This document shows positions 1-9,462 of a stretch of DNA of 64,000 nucleotides, piece by piece. Position 1 is the first letter of the stretch. Each line of letters starts with the position of its first letter. The DNA is from Corynebacterium durum (GTDB lineage: Bacteria > Actinomycetota > Actinomycetes > Mycobacteriales > Mycobacteriaceae). The position numbers and the translations under genes are program-made. A model generated the notes under the pieces. It was not told the DNA's origin, did no database searches, and was given only the letters and a program-made list of their open reading frames with translations. The stretch is taken from NCBI RefSeq assembly GCF_030408675.1, contig NZ_CP047200.1, positions 1,736,001 to 1,800,000 of the forward strand. Direction: 5' to 3'.

Positions 1-1180
1 CGATATCCATGGTCCCTGGACAGGGAACAATGGTGTCAGGAGTCATCTTCTCACTTTGCATACCTGCGGCAGCTGTAATGATCTTGAAGGTCGAACCTGG
101 AGGGTACTGCCCCATCAACGCAATATTGCCATCCTCGTCAGCCGTTTCTGTCTGGGCAATAGCCAAAATGTCTCCCGTTGAGGGGCGGATGGCCACCATC
201 ATCGCTTTCATTCCCTGCCGCGTATCCACGGCCTTTTGTGCCGCTTGCTGCACCTTGTGGTCCAGGCTGATCCGCACTGCCGGGGCTGGTTTGGGCGCGT
301 GAGTTTCCAGGGCGTCGATAAGCGCGCCATGGGTGTTGACGGCACCAATCTGCCAACCGTTAGCACCTTCAAGGTCGTCATTAACAATCTTTTCCACTCG
401 GGAGACGATATCTGGCGCAAACGACGGATCCGTGCGCACCATCGCGGCCTCCTGGTTGAAGGTCACAGCAGGCACATCTCCCAGCTGCTGCAAAGCCGCA
501 CGGCCCGCAGCGTCGCTCAACATAGTGACCGAGTACGGCGATGTGCGTCCCTGAAGATCTTCAGTAAGCTTCTGCGCCGAGACCTGCGGCACTGAATCAT
601 CCTCAGCCCGTACCGACGCCAATGTTTGGGTTATGCGTTGCACAGTGGTGTCTAGATCATCGGTTTTCCCCGGATCAATGAGCAGACGGTATACCGTGCC
701 TGGTTGCAGTACAGATGCCCCGTCAGCGGTCACCACATTCGCCCGCTCAGCCGGGAGCGACCGCAATTCAAGATGCTGGTTAGCCCCCAATTTCGGGTGC
801 AATACACTAGGCTGCCAACGAACCTTCCACTCCCCCTTACTCTTGGACAGATTCATCTCGGTGGAATAAGAAAACGAGCGATCTTTCGGCAAATCCCAGG
901 TCAACGTATACTTTGCCGTCGCCTGCTGATCACTGGCATTCACCGAATCAACGCTGACTCCAACCCCTTCCGCCTGCAAACCCGAAAATGATCCTGACAA
1001 AATCTGTTCAGCCAACTCGCTGTTATCCGACATGCCAGCCGCAGCCGCCATGTCATTGCGACTGACTGCCTCGAAAAAGTCCTGCACCACTGGATCAACA
1101 TCGTCGGGTTTCGGGGTGCAGCCAGCAACCATACCTGTAACAAACGCCACAACCGTCACCAACACTGATCCACGTCTCAT
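1..1180 (-). CDS. Penicillin-binding protein, lipoprotein type (3' end outside window)
   Basis: Peptidoglycan transpeptidase anchored to the outer face of the membrane. The ATG at 1180 opens a frame that stays open to the window edge, so only about 393 N-terminal residues are visible. Residues 1-21 form a lipoprotein signal peptide ending in a VAGC lipobox (Cys about 21). Next comes an NTF2-like MecA_N-type domain (about 25-140), a PBP dimerisation region, and the start of the transpeptidase domain with the YPPGSTFK motif; its Ser, near residue 363, is the acylated nucleophile of the SxxK motif. The SxN and KTG motifs would lie beyond the edge. Actinobacteria often carry a PBP of this type near ispG, as here. 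Family assignment is firm; the individual substrate role is not. Confidence 0.9.
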   Translation of the reverse strand, partial: MRRGSVLVTVVAFVTGMVAGCTPKPDDVDPVVQDFFEAVSRNDMAAAAGMSDNSELAEQILSGSFSGLQAEGVGVSVDSVNASDQQATAKYTLTWDLPKDRSFSYSTEMNLSKSKGEWKVRWQPSVLHPKLGANQHLELRSLPAERANVVTADGASVLQPGTVYRLLIDPGKTDDLDTTVQRITQTLASVRAEDDSVPQVSAQKLTEDLQGRTSPYSVTMLSDAAGRAALQQLGDVPAVTFNQEAAMVRTDPSFAPDIVSRVEKIVNDDLEGANGWQIGAVNTHGALIDALETHAPKPAPAVRISLDHKVQQAAQKAVDTRQGMKAMMVAIRPSTGDILAIAQTETADEDGNIALMGQYPPGSTFKIITAAAGMQSEKMTPDTIVPCPGTMDI

Positions 1181-1253
1181 ACGGTCGAAGATAACACCCC
1201 CACGCTGGCGATGCTCGCGCAACACGTGAACGACATAGAAATGGTGCTTCATC

Positions 1254-2009
1254 TTAAAACTGCGACCATGTGTAGAACACATGGCTAAAATCTTCTTTTT
1301 CCACATCATGAGGATTAACGAAGAAGTTGACGATGCCACGATCACCATAGTTAAGCACCACACCGTTATCTTCATAGCAATCCAATTGCAAAAGAAGTTC
1401 TAAAGACTCATTTTCGGGACGGGGATCCCATTGACGAAAGGTAGCCCAACCGCCACCGCAGATAAGTGTTGGTTGATCATTGAGCACATTAACAAGCTCC
1501 TCAGCGTGGTCCTCATAGAAGAAATCTGGATCCATATCGCTGGGAAATGGCAAAAAATCAAAGTCTCTATCGTCCATAGTCGGCAGCTGCTGATATGGCT
1601 TAGTGGTTACCGTGAAAAATCCGCCATGAATAACGCTATCGTCTGGATCATCAGGAAGAATCCACTGGTGAGAACACTCAGAAAACTCACTGACTGGGAT
1701 ATACCGAACCAACGCTTCACTCCAGGAATCATCCGTTGAGATATAAAATTGGAGCACGCCACTAGTGGGATAAGGTTCTGGCATATCACAATCAGCAAGA
1801 TTCAGCTGCGCAAGATGCATCATCGGAGTTTGACGAGAGTCTACTGGCCATGGATAACCAGCAGAGACAAGCGCTGGGCCACCCACACGGCTAGCTGCTG
1901 GATCCATTGCAAGCCCAGTTCCATCTACAGTTGACACACCACATAAAATCAGCTGCAGCGTTGAACGACGATACTGTTCCAATATACCTTTAATGGCAGA
2001 AATATTCAT
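1254..2009 (-). CDS. DUF1963 (YwqG-like) protein
   Basis: A 251-residue cytosolic protein. The SRVGGPALVSAGYPWP stretch near residue 40, the HLAQLNLAD segment, the TSGVLQFYIS segment and the C-terminal GDRGIVNFFV...WSQF region are hallmarks of the DUF1963/YwqG family, whose biochemical role is unknown. Its ATG lies inside the stop region of the upstream gene (TAATG, one-base overlap), so the two are probably translationally coupled. The ATG at 2009 is used because of this overlap. Proteins of this family often occur beside immunity-like or polymorphic-toxin genes, but no toxin is visible here. Confidence 0.75.
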   Translation of the reverse strand: MNISAIKGILEQYRRSTLQLILCGVSTVDGTGLAMDPAASRVGGPALVSAGYPWPVDSRQTPMMHLAQLNLADCDMPEPYPTSGVLQFYISTDDSWSEALVRYIPVSEFSECSHQWILPDDPDDSVIHGGFFTVTTKPYQQLPTMDDRDFDFLPFPSDMDPDFFYEDHAEELVNVLNDQPTLICGGGWATFRQWDPRPENESLELLLQLDCYEDNGVVLNYGDRGIVNFFVNPHDVEKEDFSHVFYTWSQF

Positions 2010-2716
2010 TATTTAGTGAAACCCATATTTTCCCACCCATGTTGCGTGAATTCTGGGCTCCCATCCAGCCACTGGTTAAATAGTTCCACGACCTCATCCT
2101 TTGAATCAACATCGAGGGCGAAATGCTGGTCATAGGAACCAGCCCGGTATTCCACATGCCAGGCATCAGGTTGCTTGGCATCTTCATCAACAATGGTTTG
2201 AATGTAGTTCTGATCAGCGTCTTTTCTTTGCAGAATCACAAAATGATTTTCATCCAGCATATCTCGCACATACTCCAACAGGCTGGGCAAACCCCGACGA
2301 GAAAAACCAGGAATACTCAAATAAGCCGTTATGGTCTCAAAACTAGGATCCTCATCGCCAAAAGTAATCACCAGGTTTGAGGACGCATCAATCAGGCCCA
2401 GCGAGTTATTCACCGCCAACTCGCTTAACCAGTTTTTCGCCACTTCTGCGCTTGGGTATGTTACGGGAATGGGAAGCATACGGCCCCCTTCCAAGGCGAT
2501 GTCGCTGGATAATAAAACACCGTTTTCTTCCAACTCCTGCACTTGACTATTCATGGCTTCTGCAATATCTGCCAACGGTCCCGCAGCTGATGGGTCCGGA
2601 ACATCCTCCATATTGTAGCGTTCCATGAGATGCTTATTTGCAGGCAGGTAGCGTGAACCAACCGCTATGCCGTCCACATCATAGTCGGGGATGAACAGCG
2701 CAAAATCGTAACTCAT
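2009..2716 (-). CDS. Hypothetical protein, coupled to DUF1963 gene
   Basis: A 235-residue acidic protein that I cannot name. The start MSYDFALF at 2716 is preferred because AAGGAG lies about nine bases upstream; a longer frame (to 2752) lacks such a site. No signal peptide or membrane segment is seen. The last 90 residues (EYRAGSYDQHF...VVELFNQWLDG...W) have the look of small actinobacterial immunity-like domains, but that is an impression from pattern only. It is the first gene of a two-gene unit with the DUF1963 gene and is divergent from the gene at 2811. Confidence 0.6.
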   Translation of the reverse strand: MSYDFALFIPDYDVDGIAVGSRYLPANKHLMERYNMEDVPDPSAAGPLADIAEAMNSQVQELEENGVLLSSDIALEGGRMLPIPVTYPSAEVAKNWLSELAVNNSLGLIDASSNLVITFGDEDPSFETITAYLSIPGFSRRGLPSLLEYVRDMLDENHFVILQRKDADQNYIQTIVDEDAKQPDAWHVEYRAGSYDQHFALDVDSKDEVVELFNQWLDGSPEFTQHGWENMGFTK

Positions 2717-2810
2717 TGTAGATATCTCCTTATTGAACCCACTGGCATGCATCGAATAGGTTTCAGTATAAAAGATTCTTCAGACACGCAACGGCACATA
2801 ACACGAAAAT

Positions 2811-3623
2811 ATGTTCCCATACACCACCAATGTGACACTCGTCGCGGAATGGCATAAGATCGTAAACCCCATTCACCTTCTTCTCATTACACTTCATATG
2901 ATGCTTCCCCCTTTGCTTTTCGACGCCCACGATAACAACCAAGACCCCACCGCGTTACTGGCACTTTTCGCCCGACGCGGCAACGAAGAATCCTGGTTTT
3001 GGCATCCTGACGACGACCTCTGTCAGTGCTTTTTCAGCCTTACACAGCTAGATTCCGAATCATTACTACGGCTGCGTACAACGCTGACATCTCTAGACTC
3101 CAAATATCAAGAACGCTTTAGTGTAGACATTGAGCGCGGCATTCGAGACATCGACTGGGTGATCATGGAAAAGCAGTTGTACAGCAACCTCATGACGCTG
3201 GGTGATGCTCCAACCGTAGAATCAGACGCTATTGTGAGCGACGACAGTTCCGAGGACGCTACCAACAGTGATTATCTTCGCGTCCTTCTTGCAGACAGGA
3301 AGTGGACCGAACTGAGCAAAATGGAAGTAAGCGAGTTTCTCGCCTATGGCGACTGGCAATCACTCACCGCAGATGCCTACAACCTGGTGGTTCTCGCATG
3401 CCTACGCCACACCATCGAAGCAGCAGAGCATGACGATGGCGAACTTCTTGACCACATCCCACATCTGCTCAGTCTTCATGGCCATGATCGAGTATCCACC
3501 GCACCAGCCAGGGTCGCTGCGGTAGTTGCAACCTTTATACAGCTCTTTAGCACCATCCCCTGGAAGCACCGAATGGAGGTGACACCAGAGTTGTTACGCT
3601 GGCCTCTTCCACGGCCAACGTAA
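2811..3623 (+). CDS. Hypothetical protein
   Basis: An unrecognised protein of up to 270 residues. It has no clear signal peptide; the N-terminus from 2811 is hydrophobic around residues 16-36. The alternative ATG at 2901 (MLPPLLFDAHDNN) gives a more typical soluble start. Neither start has a visible ribosome-binding site, so the start is uncertain. The body is acidic with a helical C-terminal half. It converges on the TPR gene with only six bases between the stops. It sits between the DUF1963 pair and the HSP90/TPR operon and may belong to this accessory block, but nothing shows its function. Confidence 0.5.
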   Translation: MFPYTTNVTLVAEWHKIVNPIHLLLITLHMMLPPLLFDAHDNNQDPTALLALFARRGNEESWFWHPDDDLCQCFFSLTQLDSESLLRLRTTLTSLDSKYQERFSVDIERGIRDIDWVIMEKQLYSNLMTLGDAPTVESDAIVSDDSSEDATNSDYLRVLLADRKWTELSKMEVSEFLAYGDWQSLTADAYNLVVLACLRHTIEAAEHDDGELLDHIPHLLSLHGHDRVSTAPARVAAVVATFIQLFSTIPWKHRMEVTPELLRWPLPRPT

Positions 3624-3629
3624 CAGGTG

Positions 3630-6188
3630 TTAATCGTCCGATTCCTCCGCCTCCCACTCATCAATTTCAGCAAGAAGCTCCCGCGCCTGCCGAACAGACT
3701 TATGGCTTTCCCATACAGTCCCAACCAACAAGTCAAGAGAGCGCTGAATTATCTCCCGCGCACCGTCATAATCCTCATGAAGACCTTTAGCACGAGCCGC
3801 TGAGTTCAACGCCCGAGCAGCAAGATGCGGGCGACCAATTTCCACAAACTGTTGCGCTGCGTCATCCAATAACAGCAAACCATCAAGGTAACGACGACTA
3901 CGTAGGGCAGCAAGCCCTCGATCCTCGGTGTTATCGGCTCGGTAAAACTCCGCTTCACGTTTATCCGTAATCAAATACTGTTGCTGCAATTCAAGGCGCC
4001 GCGCCAGTACCGATTCAATAAACTCGTAGCCAGCGTCATCTACCAAAGTTGACTGCGTGGATCGCGACCATGCCACATCAAGCAACACATCGACAACTCT
4101 GCTCACGACCTGGGAAAGGTTTTCCTCCGCGTCAGGGTCCACAACAGCACGCGCCTGAGCCTCCAGCAGCAGGGACTCCGCGGCGTCGACAAGCCGCGTA
4201 CCAGCCGCAAAGGAACGCTCGTATTCATGGTCATAGCGGAAGCCCGCCATAGCCCGAGTCAGGGCTTCAACCTTGTCACCGTTATCCTGACACAGCTCAG
4301 CCATACGTAGGGCTTCTTCAGCCGCAGCAGTATCATGATCCAACGCGTCGAGCGCCGTGATCAGCAGACGGCGTAACGCCAAAGACTCCTCTAACAACAG
4401 CGGATCATAATCAGGAGCCTGCAGCGCGGCCGCAGTTGCAGACAACGTGGTATGAGCAACCTCTGCGGCCTCCGTAAACTGTTGCTGCTTATTCAGGCAC
4501 GTCACCAACAGCACAGCAGCATTCACCTGCGTAAACGGGAGCCCACATGCGGCAGCGACGTTAAGACGGTGCCTTGATGCCTCAGCCGATTCGTCATAGT
4601 AGCCAGCATTCAACGCAGTCTCTGCAAGCACCTTCAAGGCCAGAAGCCGGACCCCAATAGGCTCCTCGGTGGCGGTTCGCATAGCTGTATCGGCTGCTTG
4701 TGCTGCCTCCAAGTACTGTCCATAGACCTGGAACCGCAGGGCGTCGATAAGCAAAGCGCGAGCCGGATCGGCTTCAGCAGCAGTTTCTAGGTCAATTTCT
4801 ATGGCTTTACCTAGAATCCCCGAGTAAATCGACGGCAACGATGTGTTCAGTGCAGCATGCGCTGCTTCTAGCTGTTCTGGACTATAGCTACGCCAGGGAC
4901 CATTAATGTCGATGGACACGATGAGAGGTTCGTCTTCGTCGGTGTCCACCGCAGAAGCCGCTGACAATGTTTCACCAACACCTTCCAGGCGGTAATCAAA
5001 GGTGACAGGCGAAAACCTACCTGAGGCATCCTGTATGGGACCTTCGTCTGGAAGCTGCGGCACCGGAGGCATGTGGTACAAGTTATGTTCTACGCGCGCA
5101 ACCATGTGGGGCTTGACCAAGCCAGGACGCTGGTCAAACATGTGCGCAATGCGCAGCGCCAGATCGGCGTACCACGCGGCAGCCTCAGCGACAGTCGGAT
5201 TCACAACATCGTCAGCTTTCACCCATGGCAACGACTGCCCAGGCAACGTTACCTCGAGGTGACGGTCTTGATCCGGCTGTGCGGCCATGACCCGCGCACT
5301 AGCTGTTGCCACATCCATCAGGACAACTGGTGTTTCTGCTTCCAGCCACCAGGGCATGAAACGCACCACCATGTCTAAAGCGCGCTCCAACCGCTGGGGT
5401 CGCCCAGCTGAACCGGATAATTCAAGGTAGACGAAATGTTTGGCAATGTACTCTAAAAACGCAGGACTGTGGCTATTGCGCTGCATAGAGTGAATATGCG
5501 CCGGCCATGCTTTATCGTCTTGTCCGGTGTACAACCACGGCAGCAGCATATTGCAATACAAGGTGGACGGCTGCGATGAACAGGAATCCTGGGAATTAGC
5601 CAGGGCCTCCTCCCCTACCTCAACAGCTTTGTCCCATTCCCCACGCTGTGAGTAGTATGCCACCTCATGCTGTGGGTCGCAGGCTACACAATCGGAATGC
5701 TCGGACACGTCGGCGATTTTCCATTTCCGGTAGGCTTCATCTGCCTCTTCATCACGGCCAAGCATGGAAAATATATAGTATTCGCGCAGATAATAGGCTT
5801 TCAGCGAATCGCCGAGGCTCTGATAAAACTCCCGCATTTCCCGCAAGGCGTTAAAGCACTCATCTGCCGACGCCTGGGGAACATCCCGCAAAACGAGTAT
5901 CACGTACTTGTAGTACCACGCGAAGCTGTCCTGCATATCCGCATCAAACAGGTCAGGGCGTTCCTTCCTGCGCTTATCCACCCACATAAACGGGGCAACC
6001 ATTCGGGTCACCTCGCCGCCCATGGTAAAAGCTTGGGCAAGACGTAGGTAGCACCATATTTCCTCGCGTTCCAACCCTTCTACACCAGCGCGACGCGCGG
6101 CCTCAGCCCACAATGCCGAACAGGTCTTCCCATAGGGGGTATCCATGGCTAGGTCCATGAGATCCTGCACGGACTCATTTTCAAACAT
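3630..6188 (-). CDS. TPR-like repeat protein next to HSP90-like gene
   Basis: An 852-residue protein made almost entirely of helical pairs. Two tetratricopeptide-like stretches are visible: about residues 90-240 (YYLREYYIFSMLGRDEEADEAY, then YYSQRGEWDKAVEVGEEAL) and about 500-850, where alanine-rich helix pairs recur. A middle linker (about 380-460) is less regular. No enzymatic motif or membrane segment is seen. AAAGGA precedes the ATG by nine bases. It follows the HSP90-like gene on the same strand, separated by 128 bases that contain an inverted repeat. A large TPR protein beside this short HSP90 paralogue is, from memory, a recurring actinobacterial pairing. A co-chaperone or client-adaptor role is inference. 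Confidence 0.7.
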   Translation of the reverse strand: MFENESVQDLMDLAMDTPYGKTCSALWAEAARRAGVEGLEREEIWCYLRLAQAFTMGGEVTRMVAPFMWVDKRRKERPDLFDADMQDSFAWYYKYVILVLRDVPQASADECFNALREMREFYQSLGDSLKAYYLREYYIFSMLGRDEEADEAYRKWKIADVSEHSDCVACDPQHEVAYYSQRGEWDKAVEVGEEALANSQDSCSSQPSTLYCNMLLPWLYTGQDDKAWPAHIHSMQRNSHSPAFLEYIAKHFVYLELSGSAGRPQRLERALDMVVRFMPWWLEAETPVVLMDVATASARVMAAQPDQDRHLEVTLPGQSLPWVKADDVVNPTVAEAAAWYADLALRIAHMFDQRPGLVKPHMVARVEHNLYHMPPVPQLPDEGPIQDASGRFSPVTFDYRLEGVGETLSAASAVDTDEDEPLIVSIDINGPWRSYSPEQLEAAHAALNTSLPSIYSGILGKAIEIDLETAAEADPARALLIDALRFQVYGQYLEAAQAADTAMRTATEEPIGVRLLALKVLAETALNAGYYDESAEASRHRLNVAAACGLPFTQVNAAVLLVTCLNKQQQFTEAAEVAHTTLSATAAALQAPDYDPLLLEESLALRRLLITALDALDHDTAAAEEALRMAELCQDNGDKVEALTRAMAGFRYDHEYERSFAAGTRLVDAAESLLLEAQARAVVDPDAEENLSQVVSRVVDVLLDVAWSRSTQSTLVDDAGYEFIESVLARRLELQQQYLITDKREAEFYRADNTEDRGLAALRSRRYLDGLLLLDDAAQQFVEIGRPHLAARALNSAARAKGLHEDYDGAREIIQRSLDLLVGTVWESHKSVRQARELLAEIDEWEAEESDD

Positions 6189-6238
6189 TCACTATTCCTT
6201 TCACACCATATATGAACTTTTCGGCAGACCGTGACAGA

Positions 6239-6283
6239 CCAACGGTGACCTGAGGAGTTCTGCAGGTCTGGGGCCACCGTTGG
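6239..6283. repeat. Inverted repeat between HSP90-like and TPR genes
   Basis: CCAACGGTG at 6239-6247 is the exact reverse complement of CACCGTTGG at 6275-6283; the pairing extends to 12 bp with one mismatch around a 21-base loop. No U-run follows on the minus strand. It could be an intra-operon attenuator, an mRNA stabiliser or a processing site. Confidence 0.5.
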
Positions 6284-6310
6284 CCTCTAGTCCAGTAATC
6301 ACGTACGACG

Positions 6311-8182
6311 TTAAAACGCCAATGAAATAAGCGAGGTGTACACCTCAGATGCCCAGCTTCTCGCTTGTGGATCCATCGGATGATGCCCAGCCAGCAAAGA
6401 TTGCACATACAACCCACGTAGCGCTGCAACAATCCGTGGGGAATCCACCGCAGCAAGGAGTTGGTGCACCAGCGGTGAGCTGGCGTTCACCACCAACTGC
6501 GCAGAGTCAGGCACGATAAGTGCGCCAGACGCAGCGTTGCCTCCACCCTCAGCCGCGCTATCGAGCATGTCAAGGATCCCACTGAGACCGCTCTCGCCAG
6601 GAGCATGACGGGCAGCATCCTCCACCACGCCGTGTGCCGCAGCGGACTGCGGAAGGTACAGCACCGGGATTGTTGACGGCTTAAAGTCACGGAGAATCAC
6701 CGCGACTCCCTGCCCTGTTAGTGCTTGATCACATGCATGGATGAGTGGCAGAAAGCGAGCTTCCTCGCTAGCGTCAGCAAGAGAAAAGGCACCAACAATG
6801 TCATTCATGCCAATCTCGACGATGGACCGGTCAGGCTGATCAAGTCGCACCTGTTCTAGGATTTCCTCATCGAAGGCGTAGCCCGCATTGAGGACAGTCA
6901 GGCCATTAGCCGCAGCAATGGGGAGCAATGCCTTGTACTGCTGAACCGTGCGGGCAAAACGCACTGGCCCTTCACGCATGAGCTCGTCCAGCGTGCGCAT
7001 ACCTGAGGTTGTTTCAAACGGCACTGAGTGCACCACCAAGTTTCGGGTTTCCGCATCAGAAACTGCCAGTGCTTTCAGTCCAGTAATGTGCAGGTTGATA
7101 AAACGCTGGAAGCGTTGTGGGTCACGGTTCGCCAATCCAGCCAACCAGTCACGTACCTCCCTGCCCAGAGCATCACGTGTTTCGTTGAGCAGTGAATCCT
7201 CAAACAAGGCGTCACGGGCCGCTGTGGGGCGTAAAAAGTCAGTGTTGCCAACAACTCGAACAAAGTATGCCCAGTCCGGCAGTAGGTCAGTGACTTTTTT
7301 GCTCAGCAACATCCTGCGCAGGTATAACTGATGCCGCGCCGACCGTCCCGGGTGCGCGCCCTCGGACAGCACAAACGCAACGCCTTTGAACCCCGCAACC
7401 GGCACTTCCAGTGGGATCACATCAAAAGGGTCAAAGCCAAAATTCTCACGGCACCAGCGACGCTGCGCGCTGCTGCTTGCATCCCACACCGGGGGTTTGC
7501 CTTGGCCGTGATTACCTACAAGCTCAAGGTCAGAACTAGGACGTTCCACTGTGACAGTGACGGGCAAGAACTCACCATAACGCTCAATAATGTCCCGAAT
7601 GTTGCGGTAGTCAAACGGAGGTTCACCAGGCAACGTGTGAAGCACCACCGTGGTCCCATGAGGCAGCTGAGCAAGCTCACTTGGCACAGCATGGCCTTCC
7701 TTGGCGTCCTCTACTAGGCTCACAGTCCACGTGCCACTGGAATTTCCTTGCCAGCGCACCACACTGTCACCATTGTCGCGGGCAGTTTTGGAGTAAACAA
7801 CAATGTTATCCGACACCATGAAGCAGGACAATAGACCTATGCCAAATTGTCCGAGGTAGTCGCTGCGTCCCAGTCCAAACTCATCACGCTTCGACGAACC
7901 ACCGATGGTCGCCAGTAGGTTGCGTGCCTCATCAATATTCAACCCCACGCCATTGTCGGTAACCCTCAGGGTGTGCCCATCAACGACAAAACGGATACGT
8001 CCACTGGTATCACTACTGTATGTACCTTCATCATCCTTGCCGGACTGTGCGTTTGCTGTAATAGCATCAACGCCATTTTGTAGCAGCTCACGCAAATACA
8101 CGTCTGAACCGGAGTACAGGTTCCGGGACAGCAACTCGACAATACCGCCAAGGTCAACGCGGAATTTTTCCTCTGAAGACAC
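6311..8182 (-). CDS. HSP90 family ATPase (short actinobacterial HtpG paralogue)
   Basis: A GHKL-fold ATPase of about 623 residues. The Bergerat ATP site is complete: YLRELLQNGVDA (catalytic Glu and the Mg-binding Asn) near residue 30, RVTDNGVGLN near 80, and GQFGIGLLSCF near 115. A middle domain follows, and the C-terminal 200 residues differ from classical HtpG, as in the divergent actinobacterial HSP90 group. GTG at 8182 is preferred, with GAGG seven bases upstream; a TTG at 8185 is possible. It lies third in a same-strand operon: YbjN, YbjN, HSP90, TPR. Roles in client folding or stress signalling with the YbjN and TPR partners are inferred from context. Confidence 0.85.
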   Translation of the reverse strand: MSSEEKFRVDLGGIVELLSRNLYSGSDVYLRELLQNGVDAITANAQSGKDDEGTYSSDTSGRIRFVVDGHTLRVTDNGVGLNIDEARNLLATIGGSSKRDEFGLGRSDYLGQFGIGLLSCFMVSDNIVVYSKTARDNGDSVVRWQGNSSGTWTVSLVEDAKEGHAVPSELAQLPHGTTVVLHTLPGEPPFDYRNIRDIIERYGEFLPVTVTVERPSSDLELVGNHGQGKPPVWDASSSAQRRWCRENFGFDPFDVIPLEVPVAGFKGVAFVLSEGAHPGRSARHQLYLRRMLLSKKVTDLLPDWAYFVRVVGNTDFLRPTAARDALFEDSLLNETRDALGREVRDWLAGLANRDPQRFQRFINLHITGLKALAVSDAETRNLVVHSVPFETTSGMRTLDELMREGPVRFARTVQQYKALLPIAAANGLTVLNAGYAFDEEILEQVRLDQPDRSIVEIGMNDIVGAFSLADASEEARFLPLIHACDQALTGQGVAVILRDFKPSTIPVLYLPQSAAAHGVVEDAARHAPGESGLSGILDMLDSAAEGGGNAASGALIVPDSAQLVVNASSPLVHQLLAAVDSPRIVAALRGLYVQSLLAGHHPMDPQARSWASEVYTSLISLAF

Positions 8183-8224
8183 CAACTACCTCTTGCTTCT
8201 ACACAGTTATTGTTTGAACCGCTT

Positions 8225-8695
8225 CTAGGACTCTGAGGGGGACGGAAGATCAAACGTTTCACGCAGCGACATCATGTGGGTCAGCTGCGCATCAATACAT
8301 GCCTCAACCCAGACTTCAATCTGATTGTCCGTTGCCCCCTTGTTAATCAGCAGTGAATGGTCAGAGAGAACCATGAAGGAATCGTCGTCAGAATCCCACA
8401 TCACCTGGACGGTTCCAATGCTGCCGTCGCGGTTGCGGCTTTCAGCCCACTGTTGGAGCTCTTCGCCACGATCAGCGGTCAAAGAGTCATGGGAAGCAGC
8501 AACTGAGATGGAGAGAAAAGTGTCATCTACGATGCGCAGACCTGTGAAAAACCCATCAAAGCCAGTGAGTATGCGCTCGTCTTTGAGCTCGTAGGTCCAT
8601 TCTTTCCGGTCAAAAAGCGCACCAACGCGGTTGATGGTCACGGGCATGGGAATATCCGCAGAGGATTGTCCGTCATTCTTTTTAAACCAAGCCAT
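8225..8695 (-). CDS. YbjN domain protein (second copy)
   Basis: A 156-residue YbjN/DUF1790-type protein (the fold is related to type III secretion chaperones). The core runs from TINRVGALFDRKEWTYEL to the C-terminal helix VEACIDAQLTHMMSL. It starts only two bases after the stop of the first YbjN gene, with GAAGGAG upstream overlapping that gene's end, so the two are coupled. The proteins are clearly different in sequence, so an obligate pair or heterodimer is possible. YbjN proteins are described as putative sensory or regulatory factors. The partner here is the HSP90-like ATPase 40 bases downstream. Confidence 0.75.
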   Translation of the reverse strand: MAWFKKNDGQSSADIPMPVTINRVGALFDRKEWTYELKDERILTGFDGFFTGLRIVDDTFLSISVAASHDSLTADRGEELQQWAESRNRDGSIGTVQVMWDSDDDSFMVLSDHSLLINKGATDNQIEVWVEACIDAQLTHMMSLRETFDLPSPSES

Positions 8696-8697
8696 GT

Positions 8698-9147
8698 CTA
8701 GTCTTCTCCTTCTTCGACATCCCAAGTGACCAGTTCCGGGAATGCCTGCTCTAGCTCTTCAAGCACGCTAAATGTGGTACCAAAAACCGCAATAATGGTG
8801 TTGTGCAACTGCTCATCAGTCAGTCCGCCGCCTACAGGAGCGGAGTATTCGTAGCCAACACGAAGCAAGCCATCATCAAGAAAGACCATTGTGAGTTTGG
8901 GCAGGTAAATATCCGAGTTCTTGTCTTTGATGAACTCCCGCAGACGGGCAACTAGATCAGAGTCGGCAGTCTCTGCCCTCCAGTAGCCGTAAATGAACAG
9001 CAGCTCAATGTCCTCAACGATGCGGTAAAAGAAGTTGGCGTTGACAAAGCTCGCAAACACTTCGTTGTCATCATCAACGCCGTACTCCAACTCTTCATCT
9101 TTGAGTACAGCTTCAATCCGTTGTGTGGTTACCGCAGGCAATGCCAT
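8698..9147 (-). CDS. YbjN domain protein (first copy)
   Basis: A 149-residue YbjN-family protein and the first gene of the HSP90/TPR operon. The sequence RIEAVLKDEELEYGVDDDNEVFASF, a conserved IYGYWRA strand and the GGGLTDEQLHNTI helix fit the family. The start MALPAV at 9147 is chosen because AAAGGGG lies seven bases upstream; the frame could extend five residues further. No clear promoter hexamers could be assigned upstream. Confidence 0.75.
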   Translation of the reverse strand: MALPAVTTQRIEAVLKDEELEYGVDDDNEVFASFVNANFFYRIVEDIELLFIYGYWRAETADSDLVARLREFIKDKNSDIYLPKLTMVFLDDGLLRVGYEYSAPVGGGLTDEQLHNTIIAVFGTTFSVLEELEQAFPELVTWDVEEGED

Positions 9148-9462
9148 GGTATCCCCTTTCATACATCCGTTTTAATGCATCGACACTAAGGTACACGCAA
9201 ATTCGCTACATGTCGAAACTTAGTTCCATTGTCCCCCCTGGACAACCATCACACAACCCCCAAAACCTAGATCTACCAGCACAGCAGCGCAACAGGAGAC
9301 ACTACTCAAGATAGAAAATTCACTACGCTCGGGGGTGGTTGCACTGCCGAAACCACTCAATTACCCCAAAAGCACAGCACTCCCCCAAGCACCCCACGGA
9401 GCGCGGGCGATCTAGCACGCCATCAACGCCCCGTCGCCCACCCCACGCCAACATGACACCAG
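9148..9462. other. Intergenic region upstream of YbjN operon, downstream of ispG
   Basis: 315 bases with no supportable gene. It must hold the promoter of the YbjN-HSP90-TPR operon and the end of the ispG transcript. I see no convincing -10/-35 pair and no strong rho-independent terminator. Confidence 0.5.
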
